Assembly: GCA_949152475.1 (NCBI GenBank)
Contig: OX424561.1
Span: forward strand, 29,320,481 to 29,384,480
Reading direction: 5' to 3'
DNA length: 64,000 nucleotides
Origin: Terebella lapidaria
Taxonomy: Eukaryota; Annelida; Polychaeta; Terebellida; Terebellidae
Shown here: positions 52,808 through 63,926 of the stretch, piece after piece
Layout of the letters: each line of letters begins with the position of its first letter
How positions within the stretch are numbered: position 1 is the stretch's first letter
Translations under genes and position numbers: made by a program
Notes under the pieces: generated by a model
Databases searched by the model: none
Seen by the model: only the letters and a program-made list of their open reading frames with translations
What the model was told of the DNA's origin: nothing

Positions 52808-53332
52808 GGTGCTAGCCTCGTCGCTGCACGTGTGCGGCGGCGTGCCGGAGTCGCTCCCGCGGCTCCGCCCTGCCTCAGACCCGTTCTGCGGATCTGAGGA
52901 GCCGGCCGGCAGGGCGGTCGGCAACATTTTAGAGGTACTATCACTTTTGATCACTCGGTGTGTCGTTTTACAAAATTTCTAAATTTAAAGTCTAACCTTA
53001 AAGATATTCCAAAGACTCGACACACCGTCCTTTTATAATGGATGACCTTTCAAGGTCATCACACGGTTTTGGACCACCTCGGTCAAAATTTTAGCTTGTT
53101 TATGAGGATTTATTCAAAATTGCAAAGCGCGTTATAGTTTACTCCATAAGTCCGGGGGTAGTTCCCCATTCTTCCAAAAGGGACTCTTAAAGTCCTAGTG
53201 TTTGCGCCGTGACTTCCGGGCGTTGCCATCGTGCCTTCTTCCGGCCCCCACCATGCGAAGCCTTCGTCGGGTTTCGAGCATTTTGGGCGCGGGCGGAACA
53301 TGTTGGGGACCAACATTGTAAGAAGGGGGTAA
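52808..53332 (+). other. LTR element 3' non-coding region with polypurine tract
   Basis: Non-coding sequence leading to the tract AAGAAGGGGG (53320-53329) three bases before the 3' LTR, the expected plus-strand primer. The phrase AACCTTAAAG and other AT-rich parts contrast with the GC-rich ORFs. Confidence 0.75.
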
Positions 53333-54067
53333 TGTGGCGATTTTGCCCTAAGCACGCGGCAGGTGATTGTAAACATAAAAGCCATTTATGTGGCCTTTCT
53401 GTACTTGGCCTTGTTTTGACATGCTCCGTTCGAGCGTGCGTTGCCACGGCGACGTATTGTAATTTACGCTCCAGTAAACTATAACAATGGATCGATTTAA
53501 CCTCGCGTGCGCCCTGCAGTTTCTGGTGTATTATATATACACTGGAAGCGACTCGTTCGAGGAGATTGTCCAAGATCGAGACTAGGACGCACACGAGGCT
53601 CGCCATGAGCTTTGTGTTCCCTGGGTCTGAGTAGTGGGCTCCTAGAGCCCTGGGGACGATTTCCGTGGGGAGGCCCGGGCTGGGAGAGACGAGTTGCTGA
53701 CTCGGGGGCCTTCGGCCCTGTGGATCGCCAGCTCTCTCCCTTCCCGGGACATGTGACAGAGGCTCTGGCCAGCATGTCGGACTGTACGGGGTTCCGTCCC
53801 CGAGGCAGACCGCGGCTCGCCAGGCCCCGCCAGTTAACACCGTAGGGATGAACTAGTTTCTGAACGGTGTCCGTAGGCCTGGGAGTGTCGGGTGGGCTGT
53901 TACCTGGTTACCGTTAATGATGAAGTAGTTACCGTGTCCGCCGCGACCTCCGGTGAGCGGCCCTGCCGCGAGGATCCGGAATAGCGGATGCGCGTCCGCA
54001 AGGACTCGGATGAGAGAGGACTATCCTCGAGGATCCCGAAGAGCGGACGGTAGTCAATAACTTTACA
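53333..54067 (+). repeat. 3' LTR
   Basis: 735 bases, almost identical to 42033-42767 (about one difference by eye), followed by the target duplication CACC and then the right half of the hAT-like element. Confidence 0.95.
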
Positions 54068-54519
54068 CACCTTGGGTATTTTTTTAAAAATCTAAAACAA
54101 GACATAATGTAACATTGGGACCACAGAGCGATTTGTCCCTTCACAATATTTGTGTCCATATTAAAAATGAACAAAGACGGGGGGGGGGGGGGGAGGGTTT
54201 GTGAACTTGTGAGCCCTCTCCTGTTACATCATACCTCCAACGTAAAATAGGATTCTGAATTTCTGATTTCACCCATGTTTACATTTGCATGCTTCATAAA
54301 TAGCTGTAAGCATGGTTGCATGGTGATTTATAAGGAAAACTCGTTGACAGATAGTGTCTGCAGTGATAACTTAGTCTAACGAACCAATTCATGTGTACTA
54401 TTGTTTTGAAGCTACGAGTTTATTCCCGGTTCCAATCCCGGGTACCCGGTTCTGAGCATTTTTTATTCCCGGTTCCCGGTTCCAGGAAAACCGGGAATAT
54501 ATTAAACCCTACTCCACAC

Positions 54520-54950
54520 ACGTCACATTCCTCAATGTTCAATTGATCTTGAGTGCAATTAGCTTATCCGCAATGTGTAATAAATTGTGCCGGATGTTTC
54601 GACACCAAATTCCTCTTTGACATCAGATGAAATCACTGGACCGAAATAGACAATTGTTGAGCATAGCGAGGACAGAGCTGGGTCACGATTAAACCATAGA
54701 CCTCCAGATCTATGGTTAAACCGTGACGCAGCTCGGTAATAGCCTGCTTTGGTCCTAAAATCGAGATGGAGGAGGACCGAAGTGGGCGGACATCACAAGG
54801 ATGTATAATTGAATAATCGATCGAAATATTTTATAGGGTTACAGTAATATGAACTCGACAAATACTCGAACTCGTATAGAACGAATGTTATGGAAACGCC
54901 ACTACAACATGCGAATTTGGAAATATTTTTATTTGAAATGCCCAAAACTA
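54520..54950. other. Intergenic DNA without recognised features
   Basis: A short inverted pair (GGTCACGATTAAACCATAGA near 54681 and GATCTATGGTTAAACCGTGA near 54706) makes a hairpin of about 20 bp. Nothing else was recognised. Confidence 0.5.
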
Positions 54951-55946
54951 CGGAAGCTCATATTCGCCACATAGAGGACCGCAAATTTTTAATTACAGTG
55001 TAATAACGCTGTAATACAGCGTTATAACGCTCTAATTTACAGCGTTATAACGCTCTATTTTAGAGCGTTATTACGCTCTAAATTAAACCGTTCACCTTCC
55101 TAGCATATTTCCATTATCGTGATTGGTAATAAACATATCTAGATCAGAATAATTTTGAGATTTCCCTACAAATGATTGAGCTGATGAACTAGCAGGTCCG
55201 ATGATGTCTCTGGCAGTGTAAATTAGAGCGTTATAATGCTCTAATTTACAGCGTAATTACACTCTAATTAGAGCGTTATTACGCTGTATTAGAGCGTTAT
55301 AACGCTGTAATTAGAGCGTAATTACGCTGTAAATTACAGCGTTATAACGCTGTAATTAGAGCGTAATTACGCTCTAATTACAGCGTTATTACGCTGTATT
55401 AGAGCGTTATAACGCTGTAATTAGAGCGTAATTACGCTGTAAATTACAGCGTTATAACGCTGAATTAGAGCGTAATTACGCTCTAATTACAGCGTTATTA
55501 CGCTGTATTAGAGCGTTATAACGCTGTAATTACAGCGTTATTACGCTGTATTAATGCTGTAATTAATGCTGTAATACAGCGTAATAACGCTCTAATTAGA
55601 GCGTAATTACGCTGTAAATTAGAGCGTAATTACGCTATAAATTAGAGCGTTATAACGCTGTAATAGAGCGTTATAACGCTGTAATAGAGTGTAATAACGC
55701 TTTAATTTACAGCGTAATTACGCTTTAATTTACAGCGTTAATACGCTGTATTACAGCGATATAACGCTGTATTAGAGCGTAATTACGCTGTAAATTAGAG
55801 CGTTATTACGCTGTAAATTAGAGCGTTATTACGCTGTAAATTAGAGCGTTATTACGCTGTATTACAGCGTTATAACGCTGTATTACAGCGTTATAACGCT
55901 GTAAAGAAAAAAGTGCATTCCTCCATCTGGCGAATATGAGCCACCG
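54951..55946. mobile_element. TA-flanked element filled with palindromic AGCGT..ACGCT words
   Basis: Ends CGGAAGCTCATATTCGCC (from 54951) and, inverted, CGGTGGCTCATATTCGCC (to 55946) are flanked by TA at 54949-54950 and 55947-55948. The inside is several dozen 14-base words such as AGCGTTATAACGCT, AGCGTAATTACGCT and AGCGTTATTACGCT, most of them self-complementary, joined by GTAAT / GTATT / GTAAAT linkers. A unique 130-base spacer lies at about 55088-55218. TIRs and a TA target suggest a Tc1/mariner-type MITE whose core has expanded. Confidence 0.7.
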
Positions 55947-55948
55947 TA

Positions 55949-56478
55949 CAAAACAGATCCTTGATTGGCTTAGTTTGAAAAAAATATTTTTTCAACCGGC
56001 TCTAGAATTGACAAAGAATCTTTCGCGCCTCCAGTACTGTATGTAAGATATGATTATAATTTATCACATTTATACTTGTTATATGATGTCCCTTGTCAAT
56101 ATTAACATGGACATGAGCAAAGCTCATAAAACGTTAAATTCGGGATGAAATATCTCATAAAATGAAACAATGAAAATCAAGAAAAACAAATGAAAATTAT
56201 TTCGCCCGTAATAGTAGCAAAATAAGTTCAGAAACGTGTTGGACACAATTCTACAGTCGTTACAGTATTTCACAGATTTGTATATGGAAAGAATGAAACG
56301 GTATGTACATTTCCCGGGGTACATTTATATTTATCCCGATTATAAAGTATAGTTATTGTATCAACCAGAACTCGTCAATATGATATCCTCACTCAGTTTT
56401 TAGGATGTAGACAATTATATAACTGTTTACGAATCCATCGTTTATTAATTGTCTAATGTTATGTTTCTTTCATGTTAG
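55949..56478. other. Upstream region/intron of the Dispatched-like gene
   Basis: AT-rich, no ORF of weight. It ends in the acceptor (..CATGTTAG at 56478) of the first recognised exon. Confidence 0.5.
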
Positions 56479-59400
56479 GTATGTCTGGATTCTTGTTCAT
56501 CGCCCCTATCTCATCCTCGGTTTTGTTCTGATAATTGCAATCACTTGTTTGGCAGTGATTTTCTCAATTGGGGAATGGCCAGATTTCTCTGACCCAAGAC
56601 TGGTAAGTATGTTGTTGTGCTAAATGTACATAATGTCTGAATATTTTATTCATAGCTGATGAGGGTGCCAAATTATTTCTGACCAAACTTTGTATCATAA
56701 TTTTATTATGCTGAATGTATAACTAAACATATTATTCAGGGATTTGAAGCGAGAGGGACTGAAATTGCCAAGCGAATGCTCAGCTATGATCATCTGATCA
56801 AGAACACCGACTGCTATGTAAATTTAACACCCAAGAGCAAAAGGAGCACACTCGTTGCATCTGCGAGGAGAATGAAAGATAATGGAACTGATGAGGAGCA
56901 CGGTTTCTACAGAAATTCCAGCAATGCCATGTATTTTTGTGATATTCCACGTAAGTGCATTGCATGTAATAGATATGATTTACTCGATGGTGAAAACTGG
57001 TAGGGAACATATCATAATCTCGGATTACATTTATGTTATTAATCTGCTGATATAAAATTAAATATAACTAATCTAACTATGTAGTTATTCTGTGTGTAAA
57101 GTTGAGTTGATCTGCATTGATTTGAATAACAAACTATGACCCATAAAATTCTGTCTTGAATGTATTTCCAAGTACATAAGACTACCTGGAATAATATACT
57201 AGTAAACCAAAATGTTAATATTTTGCATACATGTATGCAATTATGCATGTTGCTGTGAGTTTATCAAGTTACTTTGTTGTATATTGTAGGTGAGGAATAT
57301 GCACAGATAGTGTTCTCCCACAGAGATAAGGACACTTTGTTCAGCGTTGGCAACATTCACTCAATGTGCTCTGTGGAAAATGCATTTCTGCGCTCGACAG
57401 ACGCTTTTCGAGATGTCTGCATTCACAACTTGTACTCGCAGGAATGTTGTCGCAGCTGGTCGCTAGGCAACTACATTGCGTTCCTTGCTGCTAAGAGCAG
57501 CTGCCTCGATGTGACTTCAGAAGACGTCAACGCCACATTGGGACTACTTCAGAGATGCTCCACGTACTTTCACAACGGGACTTTGGCATCAAACTGTGGC
57601 AGCGAAAACGAAGACGTGAAGCCAGCTGGATGCCAGTTCGTTCCAGAGGAATGCACGAAATCCAATGCCGTGTATTTCATCTTGCATTTCTTGACTGATA
57701 CTGAATTCTTGCAAAATCAAACGGGGGAATTGAATATGAATCTCAGGTACTCCGTTACATTCCTGCCGATTGCCGCTGGGATCGGCACAAAGCCGCTATA
57801 TAGGGAAATACAAGAACACACTTTAGAAAAGAATGGTGTCAAGTTAATCGCCTTGAATTTCGGTGTAAAAGAAAATCTGTTTTACTACCACTTACAAAAA
57901 GATGCAGTATGGTTTGCAGTTGCTGGAGTCTGTATTTTCTTGCTCATGTGGATATATACTTGTTCCATATTTGTAACGGCGATGACGTTGGTATCAATGA
58001 TGATATCTTTAGTAATTGCCTATGTAATTTATACATTTATTTATCAGATTGAGTTTTTCCCATTTAAAAACTTGCTTGCTATTGTTATATTGCTAGGTAT
58101 TGGTGCTGATGACCTCTTTGTTTATATTCACACATGGGAATCATTGAAAAAGAAAAAGAACACTGGCCCGCTACAGCAAATTGTATCTGACACCATAAAA
58201 CATGCCACTCTTTCTATGTTCGTTACAAGCTTGACGACATCTGCAGCTTTCTTTGCGAGTTACATTAGCCAAATCACTGCAGTCAGTTGTTTCGCACTTT
58301 TTGCAGGAACAGTCGTAATCACGAATTTCCTGGTAATGATGACTTGGATTCCAGCAACGATTGTAATCAAAGAAAAATGGACTCTGCATTGTACATCAAA
58401 TCGATCAGAGTGTACAGCTAAGAGTAAAAGTTGCATGACAAAATTTTGTACATTTCTTAGCCATGTTTACAAGTCTGTATCTTCTATTATTAGACGTGTA
58501 TTTGATGTCTTTTTGGCATTTCTAGTGTGTAAGTTGCCATATTTGTGGTTGGTACTGCTCGGTGCTTTCGGAGTCGGTGGCATCATTGTCACATTTTATC
58601 ACCCAAAGCTCAAGTTGCCGTCATCGAATGACTTTCAAGTCTTCTCATCCGATCACCCTTTTGAGGTCTATGACTTTGTCGTCAAAGACCATTTGTGGTT
58701 CGGTAAATCTGCAGGCAGCATTTTCGCGTATATGCCACTCGTCGTGGTGTGGGGCGTCAAGGCTGCTGATAATGGGAATAAACTCGACCCCTTCGATGAA
58801 GGAACTATTGAATATGATCAAGATTTCAATGTGGCAACCCCTGAAGCTCAGTTGTGGTTCAGAGATTTTTGTCGGAATTTGCGTTCAAATGATTTATACC
58901 AGAAGGAATTTGGGCTGCATTTGACAGATTGCTTCATCGAATCGTTCATTCGTTTCATGAAAAGGGGATGCCGGAGTTTCGACGAGGAAGATTTGTCCCC
59001 TTGCTGTGGAAATCCAAGTTTTCCATATCCAGAAAATGTATTCAATCAGTGTATTCTCCAGTGGTTGCCTTTGCTGGGAAAAGACAACCCATTTTACACA
59101 ATAAATAGGAAGTCCGGCCTTCGATTCACCAAAGATTCACAACAGCTCGTGTCAGCTGTTGTCTTCTACAGTAGCAAAGTGCCATACAGTATGAATTACC
59201 AGTCAATGCAGACATTTTACCAAACGATGAATGACTGGGCGACTGCTCAAATACTAGAGGCACCTTCGGGACTTCGTCGCGGGTGGTTCATCAGTGATCT
59301 CGAATTTTTCGACTTGCAGGATACAATTGCTCAGGGAACTCCAGTCGCAATAGGTGTAGCAATTTCCATTGCTTTCGTTGTAACTTTCCTAACCACTCTA

Positions 59401-60000
59401 AACATCTTCATAACAATCTACGCCATAGTCAGCATTTCCCTCGTGATATTTTCCACTGTGGGTTCCTTAATTCTCCTCGGTTGGGAGCTCAATATTCTTG
59501 AGGCGGTCACAATGTCCGTAGCTGTTGGCCTCTCTATAGACTTCACTTTACACTATGGAGTGGCCTACTCACTCGCTCCAACCCACGATCGGACGGGTAG
59601 AGTTGCACACTCCCTCACATCAATGGGTAGCCCCGTTGGGATGGCGGCTCTAACTACGTTCCTTGCGGGTGCTCTAGTTATGCCCTCCACAGTGCTCGCT
59701 TATAGACAGCTGGGCACTTTTCTGATGCTAGTCATGGTCGCCAGTTGGTTGTATGGCTCGTTCTTCTTTCTCTCCATCCTGCGAGTTATCGGCCCTGAGG
59801 GAGGCTCCGGTCAACTCCACTGGCCGACTTGTTGCTGCTCGTGCTCGTGTGGGTGTTGCGAAAGAGTCTGCACAGAGAGAACTTTACAGAGTATGTCTGA
59901 GTCGACGTCATCAACTCCTAACATTGCTCTGAGTAGTCCACAGGATAGTGAGCTTAGTCATCTGAACCAACAAGACAGTAAAGATCAAGAATTCCTTTAG
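56479..60000 (+). CDS. Dispatched-family RND transporter (DISP1-like), N-terminal exon(s) not found
   Basis: Three exons join in frame: 56479-56602, 56740-56950 and 57290-60000 (stop TAG), about 1,015 residues seen. The first carries the opening membrane helix and PDFSDPRL; the joint gives GFEARGTEIAKR, typical of Dispatched (LGFEPRGTDIAQR in vertebrates). A Cys-rich outer domain (CCRSWSLGNYIAFL) is followed by a sterol-sensing domain with the acidic helix GIGADDLFVY (about 58095) and a second helix bundle with AVGLSIDFTLHYGVAY (about 59520). These acidic residues are needed for the cation-driven transport. The tail has a Cys cluster (CCCSCSCGCC). Dispatched releases cholesterol-modified Hedgehog from producing cells (family knowledge). 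The large third exon is intronless. The upstream start exon is not identified; the acceptor at 56477-56478 shows it exists. Confidence 0.9.
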
Positions 60001-60054
60001 AAACGTAGCGTCAATATTAACAAATTTTCCAAAGCACTTTTCTCTAGTGCTTGC

Positions 60055-60060
60055 AATAAA
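60055..60060 (+). terminator. Polyadenylation signal AATAAA after the Dispatched-like gene
   Basis: AATAAA lies 55 bases after the stop codon in TTGCAATAAAG. It would give a very short 3' UTR; later AT-rich sequence offers no clearly better signal. Confidence 0.4.
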
Positions 60061-61087
60061 GGGGCATTGTTTGCGATATTATCTACTAGAAAACTCATAC
60101 AAACTGAACTTGAACTCTACTGTTTTGAAAATAATATTTTTTTTGTATTATAATGATCAAATTGACCTAACTATTGTAGATACTAGATATACATGTACAC
60201 ACTGTGTGTTATCTAATCGTGTTGTGAGTGTCCCGTCTTTACTATACATGCGAAAAGTCAACTGCTTTTGTGCCAATCCTCTTGTGTAGGTAGTACAAAA
60301 TATAAATATTTAATTATACATAGTCATATACCTGGTAGTTTCATGTGTTTTCAATGTGCAAAAGTACTCTATAGACTTATTGTATACATTGAAAATATTT
60401 ATATTATTGTGCTATCTAGTGTCATGGCCTGTTCAGATCAATATTGTAGCATTAAAATTGTTGACTATTATTTTTAAAATTTCTTGTATCTCTTTTACTC
60501 GATCCATATTTATTATGCTATCTGCCCGGTACATTGTTCTTCATTTTTGCGAATTCTAGAATTGTGAATTTGTCAATTCTAATTTATGTGAGCATGATAT
60601 TAAATGTACGTACAATGTCTTGTTATTACCTGTTGGTCATTGAATGTATAAATGTGGATAATGTACCTCTTTTTCGGATTGTCTTATTGTATCATATGTA
60701 TTTCAGTAAAGTCCCAGTTTTGAAATCAAGATCATTATGTTTGTTCATGTACACATTCTGCAATAACAAGAGCGAATCAATGCATGTATTTGCTCCATTA
60801 ATTGATAGCTGCAGTATTGATTATGGTAATTGGCCAGTGCAAAGCTATGATATATTAGGTCGCCACTTCCTCGTTAGGTCGTAATTTCCATGATCTAAAG
60901 AATATTACAGACCATTCCTTATTTCCTAACATCTTCATATTTCTTGGAAATTAATCATGATAATTATAATTCTCTCCACTATCGATCACTTGTCATAGTA
61001 CATGGGCTATATCTTCACAGAATACCGTAGCAGTAGTTCCAACGAAGCTGGGTGACTTACTTGTCCCAGGGTTGCGATGTAACTAAA
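60061..61087. other. Intergenic DNA, no feature recognised
   Basis: AT-rich with scattered chance ORFs of fewer than 120 codons. No repeat termini or RNA gene was recognised. Confidence 0.5.
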
Positions 61088-61660
61088 CTCGAGTTCAACA
61101 CAAATCCTCATATGATTTTTGGCGATAACTTCGTTTAGGATGGTCGGATCAATTTGAAATTTTATTTGTTTCCATTTGGCATAAAACCGTATTCTTTCAC
61201 CAAATTTTAGACTTCTATCTTGAAAATTGAAAAAGTTGACAATCTACTCCAATGTTTTAAAATTCACATCAAACGTGAAATTTGCAAGTTTGAACAGAAT
61301 TTGGCATGTTGTTCGATGTTCACACTGCACAGTACTTTGTAAGAATGATATTCTATTAGAATACACCTGTATGATTCTTCTAAGTCAAAAACTTTCCTCA
61401 TATTACATTTCTTATCAGAATAAAGATCATGAAATCCCCAAATTTGCTTTAATTCCTGTGATCCGATTAGTGCCCAACATTTAACATTGGGGTACCGGTA
61501 GATTGCCAACTTTTTCAGTTTTCATGATATAAGTCTGAAATTTGGTGAAAAATATGGTTTTGTGCCAAATGGAAGCATATAAAATTTCAAAATGATCTGA
61601 CTATCCTAAGAGAAGTCATCGCCAAAAGCCATATGAGGTTTTGTGTTGAGCTTGAGTATA
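61088..61660. mobile_element. Fold-back/MITE-like element with 130-bp inverted repeats
   Basis: 61088-61215 and the inverse of 61531-61660 match at about 85% (shared words TTTGGCGATAACTTC / GAAGTCATCGCCAAAAG, CCATTTGGCATAAAACC / GGTTTTGTGCCAAATGG). The loop of about 315 bases is unique. TA lies at both outer borders, suggesting a TA target. No ORF of value. Confidence 0.65.
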
Positions 61661-62261
61661 CCGTAGCAGTGGTCAGTGGCCTGCAACTTCTTATTTACTA
61701 AAATTGAACAAATTTGTTTTCAATAGTTTTTCACTGATGCACGATTGTCGATACTTGTATATCACACTAGACTCAGCATTCACTACAATGTATTACGAAT
61801 GAAGTGAGGAGCTAATTAACATGCTGAACAACAAAACTGTCATAAGAAATTACTCTAACTCGAAATAGTGAACTGGAGTTTTGAAAGTCATGCCGAAAAA
61901 CATGGCGGCGCCCTTGGTGGAGGAATGACGGAAAAGTTGATAGTGTCACGATTTCTGTTGTTTTCATCTGATTAGGTATTCGTACTGTTTATTTCAATCA
62001 GACATGTAGACAATATTGTTAGATAATACATATAACCATGTTGTAAGCGATATTTCATGGATTAAAACTGTCGGCAAAACATGGGCGATAATGCGTGCAT
62101 TTAAACATTCAAGCACCGGTTGACGAGGCTAGCTAGTTCAGGGCTAGCTCAGTATTTTAGACCCTAAGTACAAATGGCAGTGTTGGCAAGTTTCTCACCA
62201 CGTTTAACCTGGTTTGGTAACCCTAATTTTCGACGAACAGTGTTAAAACCTAGGGGGTTAC
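61661..62261. other. Intergenic/promoter region upstream of the MTIF2-like gene
   Basis: Contains the ATGGCGGCGCC word listed separately. No coding exon is recognised. Confidence 0.4.
61900..61912 (+). promoter_or_regulatory. YY1-like ATGGCGGC promoter word
   Basis: ACATGGCGGCGCC is close to the downstream-of-start YY1 motif (AANATGGCGGC) found in many housekeeping and mitochondrial genes of animals. It lies 1.5 kb before the first recognised MTIF2 exon and could mark its start of transcription; an acceptor at 63390 implies an upstream non-coding exon. Confidence 0.3.
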
Positions 62262-62402
62262 ATAAGTCTGGCAAGCATATTCCTGGTTCCTGGCAGTCAC
62301 TCCATACGGTCCGATGCGGTGATGTGGAGGGAGGGACATCAACGCATCGGATCCGATCGTACAAAGTGACTGCCAGGAACTAGCGTATTCCAATCTGCCA
62401 AA
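62262..62402. repeat. Imperfect 140-bp hairpin (inverted repeat)
   Basis: GGCAAGCATATTCCTGG.. on the left pairs with the inverse of ..CGTATTCCAATCTGCC on the right; the core arm TTCCTGGCAGTCACT is exact, as is CGATGCG. The loop is about 20 bases (GATGTGGAGGGAGGGACATC region). It could be a small MITE or a hairpin transcript. Confidence 0.65.
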
Positions 62403-63420
62403 AGCAAGGAATGTAAACATCAATCGAAAATACAGGTTCAGCCAAGGAGCAGAGTTAGGGCTTACATGTAGATTAAATATTTCAGTTCTGTTTACTTGAT
62501 ATGCATATGGCACTGTTTTGCGTGCGGAATGGGTTTTTCCTAATACGAGCCTAGAGGCTCAGCCTGGATGACGTGGATGAGGTGACAAGTGCAGAGAAAA
62601 CCTATATGTACACAAAACAATACCATATGTATTTTCTGGCACGCTGATATAAAGTTAAAGGCTTTTTTATAACATTCTTCAACATATGAATTTACGTAAA
62701 CAAAAAAGTTTGCGGTATGCGTTTTTCCCGGACTTGGTCTCTCAATTATGACAACAAATCAGCGTGCGAGAAATATGATTTGATATGGTGATGCTGTGCC
62801 TAAATCATGTAAACATGGTAAATGAGTACACTATTGGGCCAGGACAAACATCATTAAATGATCTCGTCTCCCAAGACTGACATGTTTCAGGGGTAATGGA
62901 GATGCGTAAGTGAGTGAGTGAGTAATTTGTTTTCAAGCTATACATGTAATCATAGACTCAGTACATCTTATCAATTAATGAAAGACTTGGCAGTGTATGT
63001 AATGCCATCCATTCAGTGAAAGGAAATCAAATTTCACCTAGACCCGAAATTGAGCTTGTCCAGAAACAGTGTATTGGAAAGTGGAACGGACATTACTTTT
63101 TAACTTGTCCCTCTGGACAAACATGTCTTAGGGGTCTTGGGGGTATCTTTGCCAATGCACTCGATCTAAATGTATTTTGCTCGATATAAAAGTCAGCATT
63201 TGTTTTCTTGTGCTTTACACTGAAGTCTATGACCGTTAGGCCTTGAAGTCTAATTATTATCAATAATTTATGTCATTTTTACTATACTGTACCTAATATA
63301 GAAAAAGTCGAGCATATATATTCTAATCGCAGCAATTTCTTTCCAGCTCACATCAAATAAATTCATTCCTTCTAAGATTTGTCTCAACAGGTACTGAAGC
63401 AACAACCGTTAGATGAGATC
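62403..63420. other. Intron or upstream region of the MTIF2-like gene
   Basis: AT-rich, with a short GTGA microsatellite near 62909-62925. It ends in the acceptor TCTCAACAG at 63390. Nothing else is recognised. Confidence 0.5.
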
Positions 63421-63926
63421 ATGTACCGAGTCCTGAGGCAGTGCTGGGTATTGCCCGTGAGGCACAACTGCAGTAGGAGATTGCTACCACTCCTGCCCAG
63501 TGAACTCACTCCATGCAAGAGTTTGGAAACTCGGACTTGCCAGTGTCTATGTAGTGCCACCTATTTAGTGCAGTCATCAGCATCATTTCACACAACGAAT
63601 GTTTATAGCGTTGGAAAGATCAAGAACACCAAAAAGAAAATAGTGAGTTGTTGCTTGAATTATTGTGCTTTTCTTTTCAGATAAATTTTTATTGTATACT
63701 TTCACCAGAAAGTACAATGCAGGATATTCATTCCCGAAAAATGCTGGTCAACGATTGGATCAAAATTGCAATCATGTCTTAATGAAAGTTGTTGACTGTA
63801 ATGATTTATTGCAGGTCAAGAAAATAAAGTTACCCAAAAAGTCGATAAAAAGTGATTGGGATGTGATCGGAATCCACCACAACATGACCGTGGCTGAAGT
63901 GGCCAAGGCAATGAACAAAGATATCG
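63421..63926 (+). CDS. MTIF2: Mitochondrial translation initiation factor 2-like, N-terminal part (runs out of window)
   Basis: Two exons join in frame: the first from the acceptor at 63390, with the start ATG at 63421, to 63642; the second 63815-63926 (donor GTGAAT), and the gene continues past the window. The first residues (MYRVLRQCWVLPVRHNCSRR) are Arg-rich without acids, like a mitochondrial import signal. The second exon has KLPKKSIKSDWDVIGI, then MTVAEVAKAMNKDI, which resembles the IF2 N-terminal helix found before the GTPase domain (W.-x-GMT-x-EELA-x-x-M in vertebrate MTIF2). MTIF2 places fMet-tRNA on mitochondrial ribosomes with GTP. The GTPase domain lies outside the window, so the assignment rests on about 40 residues. 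Confidence 0.62.

Larger units (their letters stand above)
42033..54067 (+). mobile_element. LTR retroelement (Metaviridae/Gypsy-like), 12 kb, without recognisable integrase
   Basis: Two 735-bp LTRs (TG..CA) flank a GC-rich inside with a primer site complementary to tRNA-His, gag, pol (protease, RT, RNase H), two further large ORFs, and a polypurine tract. The target duplication is CACC (42029-42032 and 54068-54071). The LTRs differ at about one base by eye, so the insertion is very young, and the ORFs look whole. No HHCC/DDE integrase was found in pol or in any other listed frame. It is inserted into a hAT-like element between BTBD9 and the Dispatched-like gene. GC content is far above the AT-rich host DNA. 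Confidence 0.9.
41700..54511. mobile_element. hAT-like DNA transposon (non-autonomous), split by the LTR element
   Basis: Inverted ends TAGGGTTTAAT (41700-41710 and, inverted, 54501-54511) are flanked by an exact 8-bp duplication CTCCACAC (41692-41699 and 54512-54519). Both sub-ends are filled with CCCGGGAA / TTCCCGG words. The length of the element itself is about 770 bases (41700-42032 plus 54072-54511); the rest is the LTR insertion. An 8-bp duplication and these ends suggest hAT. No transposase is seen. Confidence 0.8.

Noticed and set aside
62164-62513. Short ORFs across the 62.3-kb hairpin
   Set aside because: Their peptides mirror each other because the DNA is an inverted repeat; no evidence for coding.
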